A DNA stretch of 14,656 nucleotides, from NCBI GenBank assembly GCA_031288745.1, contig JAITQT010000293.1, positions 1 to 14,656 of the forward strand. The letters are read 5' to 3'. The DNA is from Deltaproteobacteria bacterium (GTDB lineage: Bacteria > Desulfobacterota > Desulfarculia > Adiutricales > Adiutricaceae). Positions 1 to 6,398 of this stretch are shown here, piece by piece (positions within the stretch are counted from its first letter, which is position 1; every line of letters begins with the position of its first letter). The position numbers and the translations under genes were made by a program. The notes under the pieces are model-generated. The model was not told the DNA's origin, did not search any database, and saw nothing but the letters and a program-made list of their open reading frames with translations.

Positions 1-57
1 CCGATCTTCTGAAATAATCTCGCGAAACGGTTGATCGGTTACAGGTAGTTTCTTCAT
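1..57 (-). CDS. Start of a leftward gene, possibly AAA-ATPase/PD-(D/E)XK (DUF1703-like); partial
   Basis: A reading frame begins with ATG at 57-55 and runs off the left edge of the window. A GAGGA ribosome-binding site lies at 68-64, with a normal spacing of about 6 bases. The 19 visible residues begin MKKLPVTDQPFREII. This resembles the N-terminus of the widespread AAA-ATPase-like proteins with a C-terminal PD-(D/E)XK nuclease (DUF1703 group), which often begin with a KKLP motif, then an F..I motif, then YVDKT. Only the first part is visible, so the family call is a guess. The start itself is well supported by the ribosome-binding site. Confidence 0.4.
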   Translation of the reverse strand, partial: MKKLPVTDQPFREIISEDR

Positions 58-278
58 GTTTGATCCTCGCCTTGTGCGCTTGTAAATGCGCCGGGCAACA
101 TTTAGGCTAGCTTGAAGGCCTTCTTACTATTATTGCATAACAAATACTCAAAGGCTAGATGCTTTGCCTACGAGGCCGCTAACGGTGCTTCAAGGCTTGG
201 CTTTCCCATAGGCTGAGCCGGGCCAACTATTATTAAATTTTTTGAAATCTCCGAAAATATTATCGCAAAAAAATATGA

Positions 279-492
279 CGATTAGCCGGTTGGGCGGCAT
301 TAGCGATTTTTTTAACGGATTGTGGTGCTAATTTTGTTATTGGCGGGAAAGATTTGGAATTAACGCTTAAATGAAGAGGCGATTAAGCGATTGTTTGAGA
401 GGTTGGAAGCGAGTTTGGAGGAAGACTTGGAAGGCTATTCTTACCACGAGCTTGGGGCGTTGGAAAGTTCGGTAAAGGAGATTACCACATGA
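279..492 (+). pseudogene. Coding relic with one frameshift, unknown family
   Basis: One frame reads from 279 to a stop at 372-374. A second frame continues from 364 to a TGA at 490-492 with protein-like composition, including the stretch AIKRLFERLEASLEEDLEG and then YSYHELGALESSVKEITT. Joining the two frames near 366-370 gives one coherent sequence, as expected of a gene broken by a small indel. No start codon with a ribosome-binding site is evident. The stop overlaps the ATG of the next small frame as ATGA (489-492), the arrangement typical of translationally coupled operon genes. I do not recognise the family; a small operon or mobilisation-type protein is conceivable. Chance cannot be excluded. 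Confidence 0.3.
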
Positions 493-653
493 CTTTATCT
501 AGCCTCAAAAAAGAAAAAAAACGGATTCTGATGGGGAGCTCATCAAGAGTGGGCGCTAGCTTGACCTCCTCGGTTTCCAATAGCGCGACCTTTAGGCGGC
601 TTAGCCGATCGTTGAGGCTCAAAGTTCAAAGAGCCTTTTTTTACCGGTATTAA
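489..653 (+). pseudogene. Short reading frame overlapping the preceding relic; probably degraded
   Basis: This 54-codon frame starts at an ATG that overlaps the upstream stop by ATGA. It begins MTLSSLKKEKKRILMG and then becomes low-quality serine/arginine-rich sequence. Just after that point the next frame reads ELIKSGR and stops, which suggests a frameshift near 530. The basic KKEKKR segment vaguely recalls small mobilisation or conjugal-transfer proteins, but this is not enough for an assignment. Confidence 0.22.
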
Positions 654-766
654 CGCGTAGTTGATTTGTCCTGGCTACGGTGCCTAAAGTCGGTTAATTC
701 CTCAGGGTTTTTGAAAACCAAACTTTTCTATTAACCCTAATTTCCCAAAAAGTTTTTACCAAAGCT

Positions 767-1165
767 GTAACCGTTCACCAAGTCTTTTTTCCCCACGTTG
801 CGGCTGGTAGCGACTTTCGAGTTGTAATTAAGTTTTAGCATAACCTTGATCGAAGCGCAAAAACCCATTAAAAGGAAGGTAGTCTAAAAAATTAACTAGT
901 AATAAGGCCCTGTTACAAATTTAAGGACTGATAAAGGTGACTTTTTGCGCTTCGATCAACCTTAAGTTCTTAACTTTAGTTCTTTTAACGTTTCTACTTA
1001 ACTCTCTGCTCCAACCATATATTTTAACTTTGATTAATGTTAAAATTACTAAATTCCTATAGGGGCTACATTGCTGCGGGATGTGTCGACCCTTTCAATA
1101 GGCTTGACACCGCAGTGTTCTCTCTTGTGAACGGGACTTAAACGTTCACATTTGTGAACGGACAC
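767..1165 (+). mobile_element. R1 copy A: MITE-like element with perfect 8-bp target duplication, carrying a nested R2
   Basis: The left end is GTAACCGTTCAC (767-778) and the right end is GTGAACGGACAC (1154-1165). They form a terminal inverted repeat matching at 10 of 12 positions. The element is flanked by a perfect 8-bp direct repeat, CCAAAGCT, at 759-766 and 1166-1173. It matches copies D and E over both halves, but has an extra 110-bp element plus a 6-bp duplication inserted at 848-963; without these it would be about 283 bp. No transposase is encoded, so it must move in trans. GTAA ends and 8-bp duplications are the pattern of the IS66 family, which is an inference. The 3' half contains two hairpins (1073-1116 and 1143-1160). 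Confidence 0.85.
848..957 (+). mobile_element. R2: 110-bp MITE nested inside R1 copy A
   Basis: The element begins GATCGAAGCGCAAAAA (848-863) and ends with the exact reverse complement (942-957), a perfect 16-bp terminal inverted repeat. It is flanked by a perfect 6-bp direct repeat, AACCTT, at 842-847 and 958-963. R1 copy D lacks it at the same place, reading AGCATACCATTAAG straight across, which gives an empty-site comparison inside the window. Two further bases each side also pair (TT/AA), so the exact boundary between inverted repeat and duplication is ambiguous. It encodes nothing. A diverged relative lies at 8083-8174. Confidence 0.75.
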
Positions 1166-1262
1166 CCAAAGCTCAATGAAGTGTTAGCTTCAGTGGGATT
1201 TCTAAATTTAAAAGGTCGATAATTTCGATGACTCTTTTTAGAGGTACTTGGATCTTTTCTGA

Positions 1263-1466
1263 GCTATTGAACACATTGGATTTTTGATTCTGAAGGCTTC
1301 GGAACGCTCAATCAGCCTAAAATTTCGAGCCTTCAAGCCGCTTGTTGACCAGCATGTAAGCGACGTGTATCTTCCCATCCTGAAAGAATTGAGCGGAACA
1401 AATCCAAATAGCCGAGAACTCACAAAATTTGGCAAAGAGAGTAGATATCTCCGAAGTCAAATATGA
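1263..1466 (+). pseudogene. Coding relic right of R1 copy A, unknown family
   Basis: An open stretch of 67 codons ends at a TGA at 1464-1466. Its composition is protein-like (it contains KASERSISLKFRAFKPLVDQ and ends SRYLRSQI). There is no ATG with a ribosome-binding site; a TTG at 1284 is the only plausible start and has no good Shine-Dalgarno. The same frame upstream (from about 1215) shows similar protein-like sequence broken by two stops. This suggests the tail of a decayed longer gene. I cannot name the family. Confidence 0.3.
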
Positions 1467-1476
1467 ACTTTTCTTC

Positions 1477-1620
1477 CTAATTAGGCTGAGTTTCAATCTT
1501 AATCTCTATGAAACCATCTTCAATCGTGTATTTAAATAACCCACGATTTTTGCTTTAGAGGCCTGGTTCCTTTTCGATCACACGCCCAAGATAAAATGGT
1601 TGGTCCTCTTTTTTTGCCGT
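1477..1620 (-). pseudogene. Leftward coding relic with internal stop
   Basis: On the minus strand this 48-codon frame reads a coherent protein-like sequence. It contains KKEDQPFYLGRVIEKEPG, then one in-frame TAA (codon at 1557-1555), then NRGLFKYTIEDGFIEIKIET, ending at TAG (1479-1477). A TGA at 1623-1621 closes it upstream. The pattern, alternating charged and hydrophobic residues on both sides of a single stop in the same frame, is that of a gene killed by nonsense mutation. The family is not recognised. Confidence 0.35.
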
Positions 1621-1712
1621 TCACTTTATCTTGGTGTGTAAATCGATGCATTTAAGTTACCTTTGACCAACTGGTAGTGAATAAAGCTTTTAACCGTGAC
1701 ACCCTCCCACCC

Positions 1713-1742
1713 ATTGGTGGTAAAAATATTTTTACCACCAAT
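1713..1742. repeat. 30-bp perfect palindrome
   Basis: The sequence from 1713 to 1742 equals its own reverse complement. Each arm is ATTGGTGGTAAAAAT, with no spacer. As RNA or extruded DNA it would give a GC-containing base (GGTGG/CCACC) and an AT-rich tip. No T-run follows immediately on either strand, so it is not a canonical terminator. It could be an operator, a relic of an element end, or a cruciform. It lies just left of the R1 copy B fold-back. Confidence 0.6.
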
Positions 1743-1754
1743 TAAAAAAGGCTG

Positions 1755-1808
1755 ATAGGAGCTTAGTAATTTTAACTTGGATTAATGTTAAAATTACTAA
1801 GCTCCTAT
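1755..1808. terminator. 22-bp-arm fold-back at the left edge of R1 copy B; possible dnaK-operon terminator
   Basis: Arms at 1755-1776 and 1787-1808 are perfect 22-bp reverse complements separated by 10 bases (1777-1786). In the other R1 copies only the inner 8 bp (ATTTTAAC/GTTAAAAT) are paired, so copy B has acquired an inverted duplicate of its own sequence. Read leftward, the direction of dnaK transcription, the hairpin is followed within a few bases by CCTTTTTTAA (rc of 1742-1751). That makes it a plausible, AU-rich, intrinsic terminator for the operon. The fold is certain, the function inferred. Confidence 0.45.
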
Positions 1809-1916
1809 AGGGGGCTACTATTGTTGCGGTACGTGTCTTCCCTTTCAATAGGCTTGGCACCGCAACGTTCTCTTTTGTGAACGGGCCCTTAACTGTTCAC
1901 ATTGGTGAACGGACAC
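1755..1916 (+). mobile_element. R1 copy B: partial/rearranged, abutting the dnaK stop codon
   Basis: This copy has the conserved R1 3' half, from the ATTTTAAC/GTTAAAAT motif to the terminal GTGAACGGACAC (1905-1916). It lacks the 5' half that begins GTAACCGTTCAC in copies A and D. Its left part is replaced by the 22-bp fold-back. The right end lies immediately next to the dnaK stop codon (1917-1919, leftward gene). I found no matching 8-bp duplication on the left, so the left boundary is approximate. The hairpin at 1823-1866 pairs as GTTGCGGT/ACCGCAAC. Confidence 0.7.
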
Positions 1917-3875
1917 TTACTTAACCACCTCAAACTCTGCGTCTACCACGTTATCGTCTGGTCCACCGCTGCCGGCGGCGGCTCCGCCGCCAGCCCCAGC
2001 CCCCCCGCCGCCTGCTCCGCTATCTCCGCCCTCGGGTCCACCAGGGCCACTTTGTTGCCCCTGGGATTGGCTAGCGTGGGCGTACATCTGCTCAGCCAGC
2101 TTATGGCTAACCTGGGTTAGGGCTTTAGTTTTAGCTTCAATAGTCTCCTTATCGCCGTTTTCCAACACTGCCTTAAGGTCAGCCACCGCATTTTCCACTT
2201 GGCTTCTAGTGTTGGCATCAACCTTATCGCCTAGATCGGTTAGGCTCTTTTCAGTGCTATAAATAAGGGTATCAGCCTTATTTTTAAGCTCCACCAACTG
2301 TTTGCGGGCCTTATCTTCCTCTGCGTGGAGTTCGGCGTCTTTTATGAGCCTTTGGATCTCATCTTCTGAGAGCCCAGAGGAGGCGGTAATCTTAATTGAT
2401 TGTTCCTTACCGGTGCCTAAATCTTTAGCCGAGACGTGGACTATGCCGTTTGCGTCTATATCGAAGGTCACTTCGATTTGAGGCACCCCGCGAGGGGCAG
2501 GGGGTATGCCCACCAACTCGAAGCGGCCCAAGGTCTTATTACCGCTAGCCATTTCGCGCTCGCCTTGTAAAACGTGGATAGAAACGGCAGGCTGGTTATC
2601 AGTAGCAGTGGAGTAAATCTGACTCCTTTTAGTGGGGATGGTGGTATTTTTTTCAATAAGTCTGGAAAAAACCTCGCCCTGGGTCTCGATACCCAAAGAT
2701 AGGGGAGTCACGTCTAAGAGTAAAACGTCTTTAACGTCCCCTCTAAGCACACCGCCTTGAATAGCCGCCCCAACGGCTACTACCTCGTCGGGGTTAACCC
2801 CTTTGTGAGGCTCTTGACCAAATATTTTCTTAACCTCTTCGACCACCTTAGGCATACGAGTCATGCCGCCGACTAAGATAACCTCATTAATATCCTTAGG
2901 GGTTAAGCCCGCGTCCTTTAAGGCCGTCTGGCAGGGTCCGACCACTTTAGCTACCAGATCGTCAACTAAGCTTTCTAGTTTTGAACGAGTTAGCTTAATA
3001 TTTAAGTGCTTGGGCCCGGTTGCGTCGGCGGTGATAAAGGGGAGATTAATATCAGTTTCCATCGAGGTGGAAAGCTCCATTTTGGCCCGTTCGGCCGCTT
3101 CCTTTAAGCGCTGGAGGGCCATTTTATCATTAAGTAGATCTAGGCCCGACTCTTTCTTAAATTCTGCGGCCAACCAATCAATAATCTTCTTATCAAAGTC
3201 CTCGCCGCCTAAGTAGGTATCGCCGTTAGTGCTTTTAACTTCAAAGACCCCGTCGCCAATCTCTAGTATAGAGATATCAAAGGTGCCGCCGCCAAGATCG
3301 AAAACAGCTATCTTCTGATCGCTCTTTTTATCCAAGCCATAGGCCAGAGCCGCAGCCGTGGGTTCGTTAATTATCCTCAGCACGTTAAGACCGGCCACGC
3401 GGCCGGCGTCTTTAGTAGCTTGACGCTGGCTATCGTTAAAATAGGCCGGCACGGTGATAACTGCGTCGGTTACTGTTTCACCTAAATAGCTCTCGGCCGT
3501 CTGCTTCATCTTAGTTAAAATCATGGCCGAGATTTCAGCTGGGGTGTAGACCTTCCCTCTAACCTCAACGGCCGCATCGTCGTTTTCAGTCTTAACAATC
3601 TTATAAGGCACCACATCGATATCTTTTTTTACTTCGGGCGAGTTGTATTTACGGCCGATTAATCTCTTAACTGCGTAAATAGTAGCTTCCGGATTAGTAA
3701 CTGCCTGACGCTTAGCCACTTGCCCTACCGGCCTTTCGCCCGATTCGGTGAAGGCCACCACCGAGGGGGTGGTCCTGTTGCCTTCGGTATTGGCGATAAC
3801 TTTAGGATCGCCTCCCTCCATCAGGGCCACGCAAGAATTAGTGGTCCCCAAATCAATGCCTATAACTTTGGTCAT
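1917..3875 (-). CDS. dnaK: Molecular chaperone DnaK (Hsp70)
   Basis: DnaK is the cytoplasmic Hsp70 ATPase that binds unfolded peptides, with GrpE as nucleotide-exchange factor and a J-protein as ATPase stimulator. The 652-residue product has the diagnostic motifs in order: GIDLGTTNSCVA at the N-terminus, the INEPTAAALAYGLD segment, DLGGGTFD, and a substrate-binding domain starting near LLLDVTPLSLGIET. ATG at 3875 follows a strong GGAGG at 7 bases. It is slightly longer than usual (about 630-640) because of a long Gly/Ala-rich linker, from about residue 605, before the conserved acidic tail VVDAEFEVVK. It lies 155 bases after grpE. Its stop codon directly touches R1 copy B. Confidence 0.98.
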   Translation of the reverse strand: MTKVIGIDLGTTNSCVALMEGGDPKVIANTEGNRTTPSVVAFTESGERPVGQVAKRQAVTNPEATIYAVKRLIGRKYNSPEVKKDIDVVPYKIVKTENDDAAVEVRGKVYTPAEISAMILTKMKQTAESYLGETVTDAVITVPAYFNDSQRQATKDAGRVAGLNVLRIINEPTAAALAYGLDKKSDQKIAVFDLGGGTFDISILEIGDGVFEVKSTNGDTYLGGEDFDKKIIDWLAAEFKKESGLDLLNDKMALQRLKEAAERAKMELSTSMETDINLPFITADATGPKHLNIKLTRSKLESLVDDLVAKVVGPCQTALKDAGLTPKDINEVILVGGMTRMPKVVEEVKKIFGQEPHKGVNPDEVVAVGAAIQGGVLRGDVKDVLLLDVTPLSLGIETQGEVFSRLIEKNTTIPTKRSQIYSTATDNQPAVSIHVLQGEREMASGNKTLGRFELVGIPPAPRGVPQIEVTFDIDANGIVHVSAKDLGTGKEQSIKITASSGLSEDEIQRLIKDAELHAEEDKARKQLVELKNKADTLIYSTEKSLTDLGDKVDANTRSQVENAVADLKAVLENGDKETIEAKTKALTQVSHKLAEQMYAHASQSQGQQSGPGGPEGGDSGAGGGGAGAGGGAAAGSGGPDDNVVDAEFEVVK

Positions 3876-4030
3876 AAAAAAACCTCCGATAAAAATTTAG
3901 TTAAAAAAATAAAGAATTAAAACGTTTACTAAATTTAAATACGTTTTATTCTAAAAATAACTCAAGATCCAATTTCTGACTCTAAGGCTCCAAAATTGAA
4001 AAAAACTAAAGGGTCGCTGAGCTTAATTTT
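3876..4030 (-). promoter_or_regulatory. grpE-dnaK intergenic leader with two inverted repeats
   Basis: This spacer is unusually long for the operon. It contains an imperfect operator-like inverted repeat with arms AAAACGT (3919-3925) and ACGTTTT (3941-3947). It also has a perfect 12-bp inverted repeat with arms at 3992-4003 and 4027-4038, which spans the grpE stop codon. On the coding (minus) strand a TTGAGT with a TATTT box downstream could form a weak separate dnaK promoter. No CIRCE sequence is present. The repeats are seen directly; any regulatory role is inference. Confidence 0.35.
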
Positions 4031-4681
4031 TCAATTTTTGACCACCATCACTTTAGCCGGTCTCAACAAGCGATCCCAAAGATTATAACCTCGATTAACC
4101 ACGCGGCTAACGGTCATGTCGGGTAGAGAGGGATCTTTTTCCTGACCCAAGGCCTCGTGGACGTTGGGATCAAAACTTTGGCCTCTTTCGGCCGGAATTT
4201 CCTTAAGCCCGTGGTTAGCTAAAGCATCCAAACAGCCCTTAAGGGTCATTCTAACCCCCTCGGCCAGATTTTTTGCCGCCTTATCTTCAGGGTTAACGTA
4301 GTCTAGAGCTAGATAAAGGTTATCAAAGTTTGGGAGTAACTCTTTAATTAACCCATTACAAGCCATTTTTATGGTGTCCTCGCGCTCTTTTTGCATGCGC
4401 CTTCGTGAGTTCTCTGCGTCGGCTAGGGTCCGCAGATATAAATCCTGAAACTTTTTAGCCTCTTGCTCCCATTCAACTATCTCGGCCCCCTCGCTGGGCT
4501 CAAAGTCAATTTGACTTGAAGGATTATCACTATCTAATGAAGCGTATTGAGGAGGCTCTAAGTTAGTTATCTCCTCGTTATCGCTCTGAATTTGATTATC
4601 TTTTTTTGTTTCATTTTTATTTATTTGAAACCCAAAAGGATCATTAAAATTTTTACTTGAATTAAAAGAATTATCTGACAT
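4031..4681 (-). CDS. grpE: Nucleotide exchange factor GrpE
   Basis: GrpE releases ADP from DnaK and so resets the chaperone cycle. The 216-residue product has a poorly conserved acidic, Asn-rich N-terminus, then the long helix containing YLRTLADAENSRRRMQKER. The beta-rich C-terminal head follows, with FDPNVHEALGQE and the terminal GYNLWDRLLRPAKVMVVKN. These are typical GrpE signatures. I start it at ATG 4681, which has GGAG about 9 bases upstream, rather than at the in-frame TTG at 4696, where that GGAG would lie inside the gene. Only 18 bases separate it from the hrcA stop, so it is cotranscribed with hrcA and dnaK. Confidence 0.96.
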   Translation of the reverse strand: MSDNSFNSSKNFNDPFGFQINKNETKKDNQIQSDNEEITNLEPPQYASLDSDNPSSQIDFEPSEGAEIVEWEQEAKKFQDLYLRTLADAENSRRRMQKEREDTIKMACNGLIKELLPNFDNLYLALDYVNPEDKAAKNLAEGVRMTLKGCLDALANHGLKEIPAERGQSFDPNVHEALGQEKDPSLPDMTVSRVVNRGYNLWDRLLRPAKVMVVKN

Positions 4682-4699
4682 TATGAAAAGCTCCAAACT

Positions 4700-5743
4700 T
4701 TATTTTGAAAACAATTCGCTAGCCACTTGGGCGGCGTAGTCAACCACGGGGACTATCTCGGAGTAGTTTAGCCTTCTAGGCCCCAACACGCCTAAAGCGC
4801 CCGCGCCAGCCGGGCCGTCAAATGGGGAGGCTACTAAAGCCAACCCGTCGGCCTCTTGCCCGGAAGGCCCGATAACCACCCTCACTTTACCGCCCCCAGT
4901 TATCTCGTTAAGTAGCTCTATTAGCCTACGCTTATTTTCAAAGGCCCTAAAGAGGGCTCTCATAGCATCCACGTCGCTAAAATCTGGATGCTCGATTAAT
5001 TTGCCCCGGCCCTCGTCGTCCATGTAGATGTTGCCTTCTGAATTTTTAACCTCTTCGCCTGCGCTTTGGGCCTCCACTGCTAAGGTAATGGCTCTTAGGT
5101 AGAGCTGCTCGAAGCGGTTTTTTTCCTTACCCATAGCCTCGACCAAAGTGGTCTTAATTTTTTCCAAATTGTAGGGGGCGGGGATATCTTCCAAATAGAC
5201 ATTAACCTCGTTTAGCTCGTTTTGGGTGTAATCTTGAGGCGGGTTAAGGAGCCTATTTTGGATCACGCCGTTAACAGTCACTAAGACAGCCAGCACTCTA
5301 GAAAGACCTAGGCGGACGAAGTATATTCTCTTAAAATTAATCGCCTCTTGGATAGGGGCCATCACTAACCCCATATGGCTAGTTAACTCGGTTAATAACC
5401 TAGACATTAAAGCAAAGGCCGAGGCTCTCTTACCTTCCTTAGTGGCTAAGCCTTCATTAAGGATTCTTCTGGCCGAAGGGGCCAGGCCCCCTATCTTTAA
5501 TAGTTGGTCTACATAAAGTTTATAGCCTTGCTCCGTCGGGGCCCGGCCAGCTGAGGCGTGAGCCTGGCTTAAAAGCCCCAGCTGCTCAAGTTCGGCCAAA
5601 ACCTTGCGAACGGAGGCGGCTGAAAGATTTAGGGCGTAGCGTTGGACCAACCCTTGGGAGGCCACCGGTTGTCCGGTCTGTATATAGTCGCGGATAGCGG
5701 CCTCTAAGATTTCTTTTTGGCGCCGATTTAGAGAGTCGGACAT
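4700..5743 (-). CDS. hrcA: Heat-inducible transcription repressor HrcA
   Basis: HrcA is the repressor that binds CIRCE operators and keeps class I heat-shock genes off; its folding depends on GroEL. The 347-residue product has the N-terminal winged helix (RRQKEILEAAIRDYIQTGQP, then ASVRKVLAELEQLGLL and the SAGRAPTEQGYKLYVD wing). The GAF-like domain and the C-terminal VVIGPSG...LGVLGPRRLNYSEIVPVVDY segment follow. ATG 5743 is chosen because AGGA lies 6 bases upstream and the homologous N-terminus begins at this point. The in-frame TTG at 5794 adds 17 residues with no family similarity. It is the first gene of the operon. No CIRCE is visible upstream, so the operator must be diverged or elsewhere. 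Confidence 0.96.
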   Translation of the reverse strand: MSDSLNRRQKEILEAAIRDYIQTGQPVASQGLVQRYALNLSAASVRKVLAELEQLGLLSQAHASAGRAPTEQGYKLYVDQLLKIGGLAPSARRILNEGLATKEGKRASAFALMSRLLTELTSHMGLVMAPIQEAINFKRIYFVRLGLSRVLAVLVTVNGVIQNRLLNPPQDYTQNELNEVNVYLEDIPAPYNLEKIKTTLVEAMGKEKNRFEQLYLRAITLAVEAQSAGEEVKNSEGNIYMDDEGRGKLIEHPDFSDVDAMRALFRAFENKRRLIELLNEITGGGKVRVVIGPSGQEADGLALVASPFDGPAGAGALGVLGPRRLNYSEIVPVVDYAAQVASELFSK

Positions 5744-5908
5744 CTTAAATCCTAGCTGCGAACCTAAAACTTTAACTAAAGAAGCCTTCAGCAAAAGAGT
5801 TACAGAGAAATTACTCGCAAATATTCGCGGTTATTAAAGGCTAATTATATAGTTAATCGCTTTACGGCCTATGGTACTAGATTACGGCCAAGGCGATTTA
5901 CGCTAGGA

Positions 5909-5937
5909 AAAATAAACATTATCAAGGGACTTGTCAA
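5909..5937 (-). promoter_or_regulatory. Sigma-70-type promoter of the hrcA-grpE-dnaK operon
   Basis: On the minus strand a perfect -35 TTGACA (5937-5932) is followed, after exactly 17 bases, by a -10 TATTTT (5914-5909). Transcription would start near 5902, giving a leader of roughly 160 bases before hrcA. The -35 box sits inside a nested palindrome: ACTTG at 5929-5933 pairs with CAAGT at 5935-5939 and again with CAAGT at 5946-5950. A repressor site overlapping the -35 is therefore plausible. Confidence 0.7.
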
Positions 5938-6398
5938 GTAGTTAGCAAGTTTTTTTCTTATCTCTCTTCTAAATGGCCTGGCCATTTTTTCCAAAAAACT
6001 ATAACTTCAATTTATAAAACTAAATAAAGTGCAAATTTATACCTAAATAGTTCTTTTTTTAGAGGCTAAACATACTTAAATTTTTTTCTGCTATGTTTTC
6101 TTTTTATTGATTTTTAAAACTAAAAGGCTATTTTTTTTTCTTCCCAAGCCTTGCTCTAGCCTAGGCGTCTTTTTTAAGCCCTCGACTTAAGGTAAAATGA
6201 TTTGACTAAAAATGCGATTAACTTTTTTTAGGCTTAAAACCTATGGCTTGGTTTAAAATCTTAATTTAGATTTTAGCGCCTGCCCACCTAACCTAAATTA
6301 GCCATAGGCCCAAGCCCTTAGTTTATTTTGGCCCAACTGTCTTTCGCCGCCCTTTATTTTACTCTTGCGGCCTAAAAAATATTAGATTTGGAGAAGTC
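5938..6398. other. Divergent intergenic region between hrcA and pfaD, with a large interrupted palindrome
   Basis: This AT-rich region has no gene. Its main structure is an inverted repeat upstream of pfaD. The right arm at 6293-6308 is continuous (CTAAATTAGCCATAGG). Its partner is split into CCTATGGC (6240-6247) and TAATTTAG (6262-6269), with 14 extra bases between them. A second, alternative pairing is possible between GGCTTGG (6245-6251) and CCAAGCC (6310-6316). It could be a leader hairpin or binding site. No clear sigma-70 promoter for pfaD was identified. Confidence 0.45.

Larger units (their letters stand above)
58..766. other. Gene-poor decayed region left of R1 copy A
   Basis: No complete gene of convincing quality is visible. 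The stretch probably holds the promoter of the leftward gene that starts at 57. It also holds a coding relic at 279-492 and a short overlapping reading frame at 489-653. It ends at the left target duplication of R1 copy A (759-766). Homopolymer runs and broken frames suggest sequence under weak selection. Confidence 0.5.

Noticed and set aside
1238..1435. 65-codon leftward frame opposite the relic at 1263-1466
   Set aside because: No ribosome-binding site and less protein-like than the rightward frame.
1690..1702. TTAACCGTGACACC as the left end of R1 copy B
   Set aside because: It resembles the R1 left end only partly, the sequence after it does not match the R1 5' half, and no duplication matches the right flank TTACTTAA.
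1902..2120. Rightward open frame over the dnaK 3' end
   Set aside because: It is antisense to the GC-rich Gly/Ala tail of dnaK, has no ribosome-binding site, and starts in R1 copy B.
2863..3216. 117-codon rightward open frame inside dnaK
   Set aside because: It is a shadow of the conserved dnaK reading frame on the opposite strand, without its own start signals.
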